Shown here in pieces: positions 16,264 through 24,652 of a DNA stretch of 64,000 bases (position 1 is its first letter; the number at the start of each line of letters is the position of its first letter). Made by a program: the position numbers and the translations under genes. Location: positions 1 to 64,000 of the forward strand of contig NZ_JAKVIO010000012.1 of assembly GCF_022601895.1 (NCBI RefSeq), read 5' to 3'. The notes below the pieces were generated by a model, which had not been told where the DNA came from, made no database searches, and saw nothing but the letters and a program-made list of their open reading frames with translations. Origin of the DNA: Sphingomonas sp. LaA6.9. Its GTDB lineage: Bacteria; Pseudomonadota; Alphaproteobacteria; Sphingomonadales; Sphingomonadaceae.

Positions 16264-17097
16264 ATGCCAAGCTTCACCAGCACGAACAACAATCCCGCCG
16301 ACTCGGCCATTTTGGCCAGCTCGGCCGGCGAAGGGCTGCATGCGGAATCGACCTCGACCGCAGTTGCGGCGGTTGCTGCCTTTCAACTGGACCAGGCACC
16401 TGCAAGTACGGGACCAGCGGTGTTCGGGGAGGCAAGGGGCGGTGGCACCGCGCTTGTCGGACTGCAGGTCAACGCGCAGAGCGGCGGCTCGGGCGTCTAT
16501 GGCGAATGCAAGGGAAGCGGCTCGGGCGTCCACGGCGAGGCCAAGGGAAACGGCAATGGTGTCTTCGCCAAGGTCAACAATCCCAATGGATCGGGTGCGG
16601 CGCTTTATGCCGAACATAGCGGCGACAAGACCGCTGGCTTTTTCAAGGGCAACGTAGTCGTGACTGGTGACGTGTCGTTCCCGGGAATGGACTGTGCGGA
16701 GGAATTCGTCGTCAGCAGCGACCCCGCGATCGGACCGGGCACGCTCATGTCCATTGGCGACGATGGCGTGCTCGAGCCCTCGGCAAGCGCCTATGACAAC
16801 AGGGTCGTGGGCGTCGTTGCGGGCGCCGGGGATTTCCGGCCCGGCATCGTGATGGGCAAGGGGCAGCACGGAGAACGTCCCGCAAGGCCGATCGCGCTTG
16901 TCGGGCGCGCCTATTGCAAGGCCGATGCACGCTATGGTGCGATCAGGGTGGGCGATTTGCTGACCAGTTCGCCGCATCCTGGACACGCAATGAAGGCCAG
17001 TGACCAGGGACGCGCCTTTGGCGCGGTCATCGGCAAGGCCATGGCGCCGCTCGACGAGGGGGCGGGCCTCGTTCCGATACTCATTGCGCTGCAATAA
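16264..17097 (+). CDS. GVYGE-repeat protein with Peptidase_G2-like C-terminus
   Basis: A 277-residue protein. Residues about 40-125 contain repeating glycine-rich units (VFGEARGGGTALVG, SGVYGECKGSGSGVHGEAKG, NGVFAKV, ALYAEHSG), as in fibre or beta-helix type surface proteins. A trimer-like GFFKGNVVVTGDVSF follows. The C-terminal region (IGPGTLMSIGDDGVLEPS, RPIALVGRAYCKAD, IRVGDLLTSSPHPGHAMK) resembles the IMC/Peptidase_G2-type autoproteolytic domain that follows such repeats in phage tail spikes and bacterial relatives. The similarity is recalled, not computed. It suggests a structural, possibly trimeric part of an extracellular or particle-like assembly. The next gene follows after 15 bases. 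Confidence 0.75.
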   Translation: MPSFTSTNNNPADSAILASSAGEGLHAESTSTAVAAVAAFQLDQAPASTGPAVFGEARGGGTALVGLQVNAQSGGSGVYGECKGSGSGVHGEAKGNGNGVFAKVNNPNGSGAALYAEHSGDKTAGFFKGNVVVTGDVSFPGMDCAEEFVVSSDPAIGPGTLMSIGDDGVLEPSASAYDNRVVGVVAGAGDFRPGIVMGKGQHGERPARPIALVGRAYCKADARYGAIRVGDLLTSSPHPGHAMKASDQGRAFGAVIGKAMAPLDEGAGLVPILIALQ

Positions 17098-17112
17098 CCC
17101 AAGGATCCGGCC

Positions 17113-18444
17113 ATGGAATTCGCCCGGCATCACGTAAAGGCGAGCGGCAACACCACGCTGCGCGGCTTCTTCGCATCCGAAAATGTCGACTATGATCCGC
17201 CGAGCCTGAGCCTGCGCCACAATATCAAGAAGGCCAAGTGCCGATACGTTTACTCGCTCGCCTCGGGTGCGACCGACGATGACGACGAGATCGCCATTCG
17301 CGATGCGATGAAGACGTCCGAGAACAGCTATGAACTGATCCGCATGGTCTTTGCGATGGGGGGATGGTCGGGTATCGACGACGAGCTCGAAGAGGCCATG
17401 CTCGATGACGTCGCCCGCCAGATCTCGCAGGTGCTCGATCAGCGCGACTATGTCGTCTACCAGCTGATCCGGCGCTGCCTGTTCATCCTCGACTATAATG
17501 CGAGCCCGAATCTCGGCGACGTCTTCGCAAAGATCCTGCAATGGCCGGTCGAGTATCAGGCGGCCGAGTTCGACGTCATCCTCAACGACAAACGGGCGGA
17601 CTTGCTGAAAGGGATTGCGAGCGCGACCTTGCGCCACCGCGACGCCATGGTGAATGCCTCGCTGATCCTGAAGGACGTCATAACCGCATATGACAATGCC
17701 GCGCCATACCGGAAAGACGACCTCATCCGGCTGATGCACCAGGTCAACTATACGAGGCGCATCTGTGCTTCGCTCGAAATGCTGCGCTACGACGACCTCT
17801 ACAATGTCATCCTCGACCTGGCGGACCCAGCCATCACCGATGCGAGGCAGCGCCAGGCATGCCATGATGCGCTCAAGGAACTGACGCTGGAATTCGCGGC
17901 CGCCGAGGGTGCCGTAAAATATGCAGGGTCCAATGAGGCCAAGACGACTGTCGGGCGCTTCATGCTTGCCCGCAAGGCCGCACTCGACAACTTCACGCCC
18001 GCAGCTCCCCCGGCCACCATATTGGCAGCCATCGCAGCGGTGATCGCGCCGCTTGCGGGCACGCTTGCCGACCTGAAGACCGCGATCATCAACCTGCCTG
18101 ACATACTCACTGCCACGCTCAGCCTTCCCAGTCTCACGGGCTCGGACGAGGATGACAATGCGCGCCACCTGATCAGCGAGGCGCATGCTCAGGGCTGGCT
18201 CGAGCACATGCCACGAGCGATCAAGCTGCGGGCGATCAATGCCTGTCTCGGCGGCGGGGATATTATTCCAGCTGTCGACGATGACGACGAGATCGCGATC
18301 AACAAGGTCCTTGCCGCCGCAAAATCCCATGACCAGGCCGAGCTCTACGAACTTGTCGCCGGCGCGACCTGGGAATCGCTCTACTCGAATATCGATGGCG
18401 ACGAATATGACGCGCTCGAAACCATGTTGAATCAGCCGACCTAG
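17113..18444 (+). CDS. Unknown protein with paired DDDDEIAI acidic repeats
   Basis: A 443-residue, mostly helical protein of no family I can name. The octamer DDDDEIAI occurs exactly twice, at residues 55-62 and 389-396. Each time it is followed by a similar helical unit (SYELIRMVFAMGGWSGIDDE and AELYELVAGATWESLYSNID) and an acidic end (LEEAML / YDALETML). The repeats therefore bracket a long central helical domain. The acidic run could bind Ca2+ or another cation. There is no signal peptide or membrane segment; a hydrophobic stretch near residues 295-340 (PPATILAAIAAVIAPLAG) may be buried or membrane-active. Second-largest gene of the operon. Confidence 0.75.
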   Translation: MEFARHHVKASGNTTLRGFFASENVDYDPPSLSLRHNIKKAKCRYVYSLASGATDDDDEIAIRDAMKTSENSYELIRMVFAMGGWSGIDDELEEAMLDDVARQISQVLDQRDYVVYQLIRRCLFILDYNASPNLGDVFAKILQWPVEYQAAEFDVILNDKRADLLKGIASATLRHRDAMVNASLILKDVITAYDNAAPYRKDDLIRLMHQVNYTRRICASLEMLRYDDLYNVILDLADPAITDARQRQACHDALKELTLEFAAAEGAVKYAGSNEAKTTVGRFMLARKAALDNFTPAAPPATILAAIAAVIAPLAGTLADLKTAIINLPDILTATLSLPSLTGSDEDDNARHLISEAHAQGWLEHMPRAIKLRAINACLGGGDIIPAVDDDDEIAINKVLAAAKSHDQAELYELVAGATWESLYSNIDGDEYDALETMLNQPT

Positions 18445-18537
18445 GCGCCGGCGGGACATCGGGCGAAGCGGACGATCCGGGCAGCGCGGGCCATCCGCGA
18501 CGCTGTGAGATATGGGTGTTGATGGTTGGAGGTCGCG

Positions 18538-21360
18538 ATGATCGAACTCACGCGTTTTCAGAACTTGCGGCCAGTAGAGTGGCTTCCGGACGAGGCGGTC
18601 AGACAAGCGGGCCTCACCCTCTATCCCGACGAAAAGCTGTCCGAGCTCGCCGTCTCGCTGAACGGGGCACCGGACCGGGAAACGCATGGCGCGCTCATGG
18701 AGCGCTTTCGCAAGCAGCACCGCGCCGAGCTCGTAACCGGCGTTGATGCACTCTCGCCTGTCGTGCGTACGCTATATGACTGGCTGAATTTCAAGTCGCG
18801 CCCGATCCTGCCGCAGGACCTTGCTCAGGTGGCGGCGACGCTGAATGCCAGCGACCTGCCCGACATCGAGACCCAATGGCGGCGCTACGCCGACAATTTC
18901 CTGCTCGCGATCGAGGCCAACCTCCTGAGCAAGAATTATTGTGTCGACTTCCAGCTGGTTATCAGGATCTTCCACCTGATCCGGCGCGCGCTGAAGGAAA
19001 GCGGCGGGCGCTACGAGCTTGCCGGCGATGTCACGATCGCGCTGATCGAGCAGCTGCTCAGCCAGGCCATCATCCTGCCCGTCGGTGCCATATTCGACCG
19101 CTGTCACAAGAAGTGCAGCGAGCGCAACACCATGCAATTGCCCGAGCCCGCAAGGGAAAAGGAGGGCCGTCTCGTCTGTGAATGCAAATGCGATGAAAGC
19201 TGCAAGAGGCCCGTCCATCACTGCATCTGCATCCGGCCCTATATCGGCGACCTGTTCCTCATCCGCGAGGAACTCGCGAGATACGATGCGGGCGAGATCG
19301 CCGATATCGAGAATATCCTTGCAGGGGAAATGAAGGTCCGCAGGCACCGGATGCTCACAAGGACCGAGGAAACGCTCGAGCTCGACGCCGAAACCGTCAG
19401 TTCGTCCGAGCGCGATCACGGTGTCACCGAGAAATTCAACCTGCAAAGCGAGGTCAAGAGCACGGTCGACCAGAAGATCAACCTCGATGCGGGCGTCACC
19501 GCCACGCTAAAATATGGAGAGTCGATCACGGTCACGCCGCACGCCAATGTGACCGCGAACTGGGCGAAGTCTGAATCGCGCAACCTCGCGCGATCGCACG
19601 CCAAGGATGTCGTCGACCGGGCGGTCACCAAGCTCCAGGAAAAGACGCGCCGCCTCCAGATCAGCAAGACGATCCGGGAGATCGAGGAGCACAACAAGCA
19701 CAGCATCAAGAATGACGATGCCGGCGCGGTCCACCGCGCGGGCCTATATTACTGGGTGAACAAGATCACCCACGCCCAGGTCATGAACTATGGGCGCCAC
19801 ATGATGTTCGACATGATCGTCCCCGAGCCTGCGGCGATTTTCAGGGCGCTCTACACGAAAAAAATGGCTGCGGACGATGAGCGCAAGGAGCCGCAAAAGC
19901 CGAATATCACGCCGGACATCGTGCAAAGGGGCAATTACGGCCAGTTGCTGGCCGAAAACGGCATCGCCACCACCGAGGAACTGCAGCCGCCCGATGAAAA
20001 GGCGGCTGTGCAATGGGGTTTCAGCCATAATCTGGGCGAACCCGAAAAGGGCGAGGCCGTCGGTTTTTCCTCGCACGAGTACAAGTCGCCCGAGATCCCG
20101 GCGGGCTACCGCGCCAAGAGCATCAGCTATGACGTGCGCTGCTCTACGGGCCACCCCAAGTCGACCGATCCCAGGGACGAGGTGGCGGTATCGGTACACG
20201 TCGCCGATACCTGCATCTTCACCAACACGATGAACGAATATTCGGGTGGCGGGGGCCAGTCGAACAAGAATTGGTCGGCGACGGGTTCGAAAACCATGAA
20301 GGGCGAGCAGGGCGTCGTGACTGCCGCCGTCGCCGGCTTTTCCTCGCTTGCCCTGTCTTTGAGTGGCACGCTGACCATCACGGCGGAGCTCACCACCGAG
20401 GCATTCCAGAAATGGCAGTTCCAGATTTTCAACACGATCATGGGCGAATATGCACGCAAGCTCGAGACCTATAACATGGTCAAAGAAGCGCGGAGCGGTC
20501 TGTTCGAAATCAGGGGGCGCAACCCCTTTCTCAACAGGGAAATCGAGCGAAACGAGCTCAAGCGGCATATCGTTGCCGCGCTCATGTGCAATTACTTCAA
20601 CGGACTGGGCTCGATGATGGAGCATGTCGCTCCCTGCGGCTTTCCCGAGATCGATTTTGCGAAGCTGGAGAAGGATGCGCCCATCATCCAGTTTTTCGAG
20701 CAGGTGTTCGAGTGGGAATATGTCACCTACCTCTTCTATCACAGCATGTGGGCCAGGAAGTGCAAATGGCCCGATCTGATCGACGAGAATTCGGGCGACC
20801 CGCTGTTCGACAAGTTCCTCACCGCAGGTGCGACACGGGTCCAGGTCCCGGTCAGGCCCGGCATGGAGAAGATCTTCGCCTGGTTCCTCGCAACTGGGCA
20901 GATCTGGGGCGCGACGGGGCAGCCGCCGCTTCCGGGCGAAAATGAATATGTCGCGATGATCCAGGAGCTCAAGGAGGCGCGCCAGGGCAATTATGATGAG
21001 CGCCCGGGGCTCATCGATGCGACACAGGGCAGCGATGTGCTGATGCTGCATGACAGCAGCTATTATTGGGACGCGCTCAACAATGCGGTGGACTTGTCGG
21101 CCGTCGAGAACGACCGCGACCGCGAGATCCTGGTGAACTACGAAGTCTACCGGATCGTGAAGGTCGAGCAGGTGGCGCCGGCTGATCCCACCAAATGGCA
21201 GATCACGATCGACCGGCAATTTCCCGACCCGAGCGCCAGTAACATGAAGCATGCGGCCGGCGCGATATTCGTGGGTGCGCCCTGGGAGGTCGTGACGCCG
21301 ACCCAGCTCGTCTATCTGCGCAACCCCAACGACACCCTGCCGACCTATCCGCTGGTATAG
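18538..21360 (+). CDS. Large unknown protein with eight-cysteine cluster
   Basis: A 940-residue protein. The ATG at 18538 has GGAGG 7 bases upstream, so it is preferred to the start 12 bases earlier. Order: a helical N-terminus; a Cys/His-rich segment at residues about 189-231 (DRCHKKC, VCECKCDESC, HHCICI; eight cysteines), probably a metal site; and a conserved-looking stretch DIENILAGEMKVRRHRMLTR with many charged residues. Next comes a long coiled-coil-like part (to about residue 390) and a lectin- or jelly-roll-like middle (EIPAGYRAKSISYDVRC). The C-terminal third contains GSDVLMLHDSSYYWDA. There is no signal peptide. The architecture suggests a scaffold. I recall similar proteins in other bacteria without assigned function. 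Confidence 0.75.
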   Translation: MIELTRFQNLRPVEWLPDEAVRQAGLTLYPDEKLSELAVSLNGAPDRETHGALMERFRKQHRAELVTGVDALSPVVRTLYDWLNFKSRPILPQDLAQVAATLNASDLPDIETQWRRYADNFLLAIEANLLSKNYCVDFQLVIRIFHLIRRALKESGGRYELAGDVTIALIEQLLSQAIILPVGAIFDRCHKKCSERNTMQLPEPAREKEGRLVCECKCDESCKRPVHHCICIRPYIGDLFLIREELARYDAGEIADIENILAGEMKVRRHRMLTRTEETLELDAETVSSSERDHGVTEKFNLQSEVKSTVDQKINLDAGVTATLKYGESITVTPHANVTANWAKSESRNLARSHAKDVVDRAVTKLQEKTRRLQISKTIREIEEHNKHSIKNDDAGAVHRAGLYYWVNKITHAQVMNYGRHMMFDMIVPEPAAIFRALYTKKMAADDERKEPQKPNITPDIVQRGNYGQLLAENGIATTEELQPPDEKAAVQWGFSHNLGEPEKGEAVGFSSHEYKSPEIPAGYRAKSISYDVRCSTGHPKSTDPRDEVAVSVHVADTCIFTNTMNEYSGGGGQSNKNWSATGSKTMKGEQGVVTAAVAGFSSLALSLSGTLTITAELTTEAFQKWQFQIFNTIMGEYARKLETYNMVKEARSGLFEIRGRNPFLNREIERNELKRHIVAALMCNYFNGLGSMMEHVAPCGFPEIDFAKLEKDAPIIQFFEQVFEWEYVTYLFYHSMWARKCKWPDLIDENSGDPLFDKFLTAGATRVQVPVRPGMEKIFAWFLATGQIWGATGQPPLPGENEYVAMIQELKEARQGNYDERPGLIDATQGSDVLMLHDSSYYWDALNNAVDLSAVENDRDREILVNYEVYRIVKVEQVAPADPTKWQITIDRQFPDPSASNMKHAAGAIFVGAPWEVVTPTQLVYLRNPNDTLPTYPLV

Positions 21361-21365
21361 GGGCA

Positions 21366-22307
21366 ATGAGCGACGGCTCCGACTATGGTGCCCAGCAGCA
21401 AGGCGGCGGCAATTATGGCGGCTCGACCGGCGGTTCGGGCGGTTATGGCCAGAGCAGGAACCCGCCTGCGCTCTATGGCGGAGCAAGGGTCGTCCTGGCC
21501 GGCCAGCCCGCAAGGAAGTCGAAGAATGATTGGCTCAAACAGGCCCTGAGCGAGTTCATCACCTACAAGACGCAGGTGCCCAACCAGATCAATGTGTCCG
21601 ACGCCCAGGCCTATAACCGCCAGGTCACGACCGCCTATGCAAGGATGTACCTCTCCAATCCGGCGGCCTTCAAATGGGCCGGCATGGCGGCATTCGCCTC
21701 GAAGGGGGTGGGAGAGGGCATGCACGCGGCATGGACTTTGGGCTGGGGGGCAGGCGCGCAGACATTTACCCCTGCCGCACTCTGGATCGGCGGGCTGATC
21801 CTCGGGCGCACGGCGACGCCCAAAATGGGCCAGCTCCTCTTCTGGGCGCTGAGCGGGGGAAACCGCCTGCTCTGGGCTGACGTCTTCTGGCAGCACCTTG
21901 CCTATCGCGACGCCGGATACCAGGCGCTGAAGGACGCAAAGGCCGCAGGCGAGATCACCGACCGGGTGCTGGCCGCATGGACGCTGATCGACGCGGGCGT
22001 GAACGCGAAGGACCAGGACAAGATCTGGGCCGGCAATGCGGCGCTGCTCAAATATGAGCAGGAAGTTTTCCTGCAGGGAACCATCTATGACCGCAGCGAG
22101 GTAAAGGCGCTGTGGAAGGAAATTTCCGCCGACGTGCCCTCGCCAATCCCCGGGCACAATATCAAGTTCATCGATCATGTCCCGGGGGGGGATATCGGTG
22201 TCTTTGCCGATCGCTGGAAATGGGTGGAAGAGAGCATGCTTCCGGCGTGGAAAAGCCTCGAAACCGGCGACCCGGTGAGAGTCGGCAAACTGATAGGGGC
22301 TTTGTGA
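21366..22307 (+). CDS. Unknown helical protein with Gly/Tyr-rich N-terminus
   Basis: A 313-residue protein starting 5 bases after the previous stop, so translational coupling is likely. Residues 1-36 are low-complexity Gly/Ser/Tyr/Gln (SDYGAQQQGGGNYGGSTGGS). The rest is helical, with an AFKWAGMAAFASKGVG segment, two hydrophobic stretches (AALWIGGLILGR, QLLFWALSGG) and LLKYEQEVFLQ. The arrangement faintly recalls DUF2515-like proteins, but I would not rely on this. The tail is similar in composition to that of the next gene (272 residues), which suggests that both are recruited to the same structure through it. Confidence 0.72.
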   Translation: MSDGSDYGAQQQGGGNYGGSTGGSGGYGQSRNPPALYGGARVVLAGQPARKSKNDWLKQALSEFITYKTQVPNQINVSDAQAYNRQVTTAYARMYLSNPAAFKWAGMAAFASKGVGEGMHAAWTLGWGAGAQTFTPAALWIGGLILGRTATPKMGQLLFWALSGGNRLLWADVFWQHLAYRDAGYQALKDAKAAGEITDRVLAAWTLIDAGVNAKDQDKIWAGNAALLKYEQEVFLQGTIYDRSEVKALWKEISADVPSPIPGHNIKFIDHVPGGDIGVFADRWKWVEESMLPAWKSLETGDPVRVGKLIGAL

Positions 22308-22362
22308 TGCGTCTTTGCGAAGCACAGAGCGCGAATGACGCGCGCGCCGCCGGGACAAGCCG

Positions 22363-23181
22363 ATGAACGATCCGGCCGGCTATGGCATGTTGCAGCAGCC
22401 GACAGGCGGATATGGCTCAAGCCAGAGTTCGACGTCGCCCTATCGCGGGGCCCCGCCACGCATCGCGCAGGCGCCAAAGAAGAAGCCCAGCCCCAACAAG
22501 GAGCCGCGGACGCGGAAAGCGCAGTGGAAGGCGGTCAAGGACGGACCGCGCCAGGCCACCAGGAACATCTATTTCCTGCTCTATTTTTCGGACATTTCCC
22601 GGTCTTTCACATTCGACACCTTCCTGCAGAACCTGCACGGGTCGACCGATCCGACCCAATGGGGCCTGACAAGCGATTTCGAACAGGCCCAGGTCAACCT
22701 CGTCAGGCTGAGCAATTCGGACACGGCCTGGACCGACCTCGGCAATGCGCTTCACGAAACCGGGGCAATCGTCGTCTATTGGGGGCATAGCGAAAGGGCG
22801 AAAAACTCGAGGAAAGCGCGCAATCTTCGTCCGCGGCCCGATTCCGACGACGCTTCGCGCGACATCGCCATCACGCAGCTGAAGGCGCTCGTAAAGACGA
22901 TGAACGCCAAGGCGTTCATCGTTGCTGCCTGTGCATCCAATGGCTGTATCGGCAAGGTCGACCGGGATACCGCGCTCATCGCCACGGACTCGGGCAAGGA
23001 TCTGCTGACAAACTCGCTCGACTGGGCGAACGCGCTGCTGATGTTCCTGAAGAAATTCATCGCCTCGGGCACAATCAATGAATGCATTGCCGAAGCCAAT
23101 GCCTCATTCGCGCAGTCAAGCGATCCCGATGACCGATTCGTGCTGGCGAGCGGGGTGGGGGCAATGACCCTGACCAGCTAG
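22363..23181 (+). CDS. Caspase-like cysteine protease (clan CD) candidate
   Basis: A 272-residue protein. Residues 1-30 are Gly/Tyr/Gln/Ser-rich (YGMLQQPTGGYGSSQSSTSP), then a basic linker (KKKPSPNKEPRTRK). The domain from about residue 68 has strand NIYFLLYFSD, strand plus His AIVVYWGHSE (H142), and strand plus Cys AFIVAACASNGC (C190). This order is that of caspase/CHAT/clostripain proteases, where His and Cys follow neighbouring beta strands. RDIAITQLKALVKTM fits the helix between them. No other protease motif is seen. It may be the effector of the operon, cleaving a partner protein when activated. The protease call rests on motif order and has not been confirmed by a profile search. Confidence 0.65.
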   Translation: MNDPAGYGMLQQPTGGYGSSQSSTSPYRGAPPRIAQAPKKKPSPNKEPRTRKAQWKAVKDGPRQATRNIYFLLYFSDISRSFTFDTFLQNLHGSTDPTQWGLTSDFEQAQVNLVRLSNSDTAWTDLGNALHETGAIVVYWGHSERAKNSRKARNLRPRPDSDDASRDIAITQLKALVKTMNAKAFIVAACASNGCIGKVDRDTALIATDSGKDLLTNSLDWANALLMFLKKFIASGTINECIAEANASFAQSSDPDDRFVLASGVGAMTLTS

Positions 23182-23296
23182 GTACAGGGCACCGCGAGAT
23201 ACACGCACAGCCCTGGCAACGCATATGGGTGCGAGGCGCTTTCCTCTGTCCAGATCTTGCAATCCGCGTGATCGAACCCGGTCGGGAACGCGCCCG

Positions 23297-23944
23297 CTAT
23301 TGCAGCATGAGCTGTTCGCCGACCAGCTTTCCTGCCTTGTTCCAAGGCTCGTTGGTGCGCTCCATCACGATCAGATCGTCTGGGAAGCAGCGCTCCTGAA
23401 ATGCAAGCGCATCCTCGAAACTGCCACCCAGCCAGCGGTCATAGTCCTCAGGCATCAGCAGCACGGGCATGCGGTCATGGACCGGGCGGATCGCCTCGTT
23501 GCAATCGGTCATGACGCCCGAATAGACCGGGCCCCATTCGTCGCTCACACGCCATAGCCCCGCCCAGGCAGCGACTGGCTGATCGGTCACCGAAAACCAT
23601 GTCTTGGTCTTCGCGCCTTTTGGCCCCTCGGCCTCGGCGAAATGACTGAGGGGGATGAGGCAGCGCCACTGCGGTTTGCGTGCAAGTCCGATCCACATCG
23701 GTTTTCTGAGGTCAGCAATATTGTTGACCGGTTTGGGCTTGGACTCGGGCTTCATGCCCTTGAGACGCAGCGGAAACCCCCAGGTCATCGACTGCATGAC
23801 GCGCTCGCCGTCGACCTCGTGGACGACCATGCCGGGATAGCCGGGATAGATTTCCTGCGGCGCGTTCGAGGCGCCGAAGGATTTCACCCGGAAATGTGCC
23901 GCAACCTCGTCGCGGCTTGGACGCAAGGCATATTGGTTGCACAT
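23297..23944 (-). CDS. SOS response-associated peptidase (SRAP, YedK/HMCES family)
   Basis: A 215-residue SRAP protein. The start at 23944 places Cys at position 2 (MCNQYALRPS), which is required because this Cys forms the covalent link to abasic sites. The other active residues are present: N75 (PVNNIADLR), E104 (SHFAEAEG) and H156 (RPVHDRMP). The family shields abasic sites in single-stranded DNA by a DNA-protein crosslink. It lies 48 bases downstream of a degenerate paralogue on the same strand and is probably co-transcribed with it. An upstream in-frame start at 23989 would bury Cys2 and is rejected. Confidence 0.92.
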   Translation of the reverse strand: MCNQYALRPSRDEVAAHFRVKSFGASNAPQEIYPGYPGMVVHEVDGERVMQSMTWGFPLRLKGMKPESKPKPVNNIADLRKPMWIGLARKPQWRCLIPLSHFAEAEGPKGAKTKTWFSVTDQPVAAWAGLWRVSDEWGPVYSGVMTDCNEAIRPVHDRMPVLLMPEDYDRWLGGSFEDALAFQERCFPDDLIVMERTNEPWNKAGKLVGEQLMLQ

Positions 23945-23992
23945 GGCCAAGCCTATATCACGAATGGCCGACACCGGCACATGGGCCACGCG

Positions 23993-24652
23993 CTACAGGA
24001 GATCGAGCTGTGGCTGGGCGATCGTGGGCAACTTGCCGCTGCGCCATAGATCCTCGGTTTTCAGCACTTCCATGCGTTCGGCGGCGAACGGCGCGCGGAA
24101 CTGGAACTCGATCACGTCGCTGATCGAGCCGTGGAGCCAGAGCGTATATTCATGGGGCTCGAGAAGCACGGGCATGCGATCATTGGTCGGCATGACCGCG
24201 GCATTGGCGTCCATCGTCATGCCGGCATAGACCGGCCCCAATTCTGGAGTGTTGCGGCAAAAGCCCGCCCAGCACGCAATGGGCTGGTCCCTCACCGAGA
24301 ACCATGTGCGCGTCATCGCACCCGGAGGCCCGTCAGGATTGCCGAAATGGGTGAGCGGAATGAGGCAGCGATAGCGTGGGTCGACCACGATCTGCTCCCA
24401 CATCGGATTGGTGAGATCAGCGACAAGGCCGACGCGCCCCGGCGGATCGCCGCCGAGCCGCATCTCGCGCGTGAGCCTTGGAAAGCCCCAGCTCAGCCGC
24501 TTCAGCACCCGCCGGCCCTGGTTCTCGATCACGACAAGATGGGGGCAGCCCTCGATCACCTCATAGGGAGGGCTGAGCGCATCGCTCGGTTCGGCATCGA
24601 AGTGGCACGCGATCTCCTCGACGCCCGCCATCACCGCATGAAGCCTGGACAT
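23993..24652 (-). CDS. SRAP-fold paralogue lacking all active-site residues
   Basis: A 219-residue protein clearly homologous to the neighbouring SRAP (RCLIPLTHFGNPDGPPGA, TRTWFSVRDQPIACWAGF, NDRMPVLLEPHEY, MWEQIVVD). Position 2 is Ser instead of Cys (MSRLHA). The Asn pair is Gly-Leu (RVGLVADL). The Glu of HFAE is Asn (HFGN), and the His of VHDRMP is Asn (TNDRMP). The frame is intact and the fold-defining segments are kept, so this looks like a pseudo-enzyme rather than random decay. It may bind DNA or the active paralogue without crosslinking. It is the upstream gene of the pair. Confidence 0.85.
   Translation of the reverse strand: MSRLHAVMAGVEEIACHFDAEPSDALSPPYEVIEGCPHLVVIENQGRRVLKRLSWGFPRLTREMRLGGDPPGRVGLVADLTNPMWEQIVVDPRYRCLIPLTHFGNPDGPPGAMTRTWFSVRDQPIACWAGFCRNTPELGPVYAGMTMDANAAVMPTNDRMPVLLEPHEYTLWLHGSISDVIEFQFRAPFAAERMEVLKTEDLWRSGKLPTIAQPQLDLL

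Noticed and set aside
16057-18720. 887-codon open frame on the minus strand across the unknown operon
   Set aside because: It is antisense to three genes with better ribosome sites and is arginine-rich without motifs. It is a shadow of high GC third positions. The same applies to the minus frame at 19744-21513.
15903-23181. The unknown operon as a prophage tail or contractile injection system
   Set aside because: Only the GVYGE-repeat protein is tail-like. No sheath, tube, baseplate, tape-measure or AAA+ ATPase gene is present, so I do not call it one.
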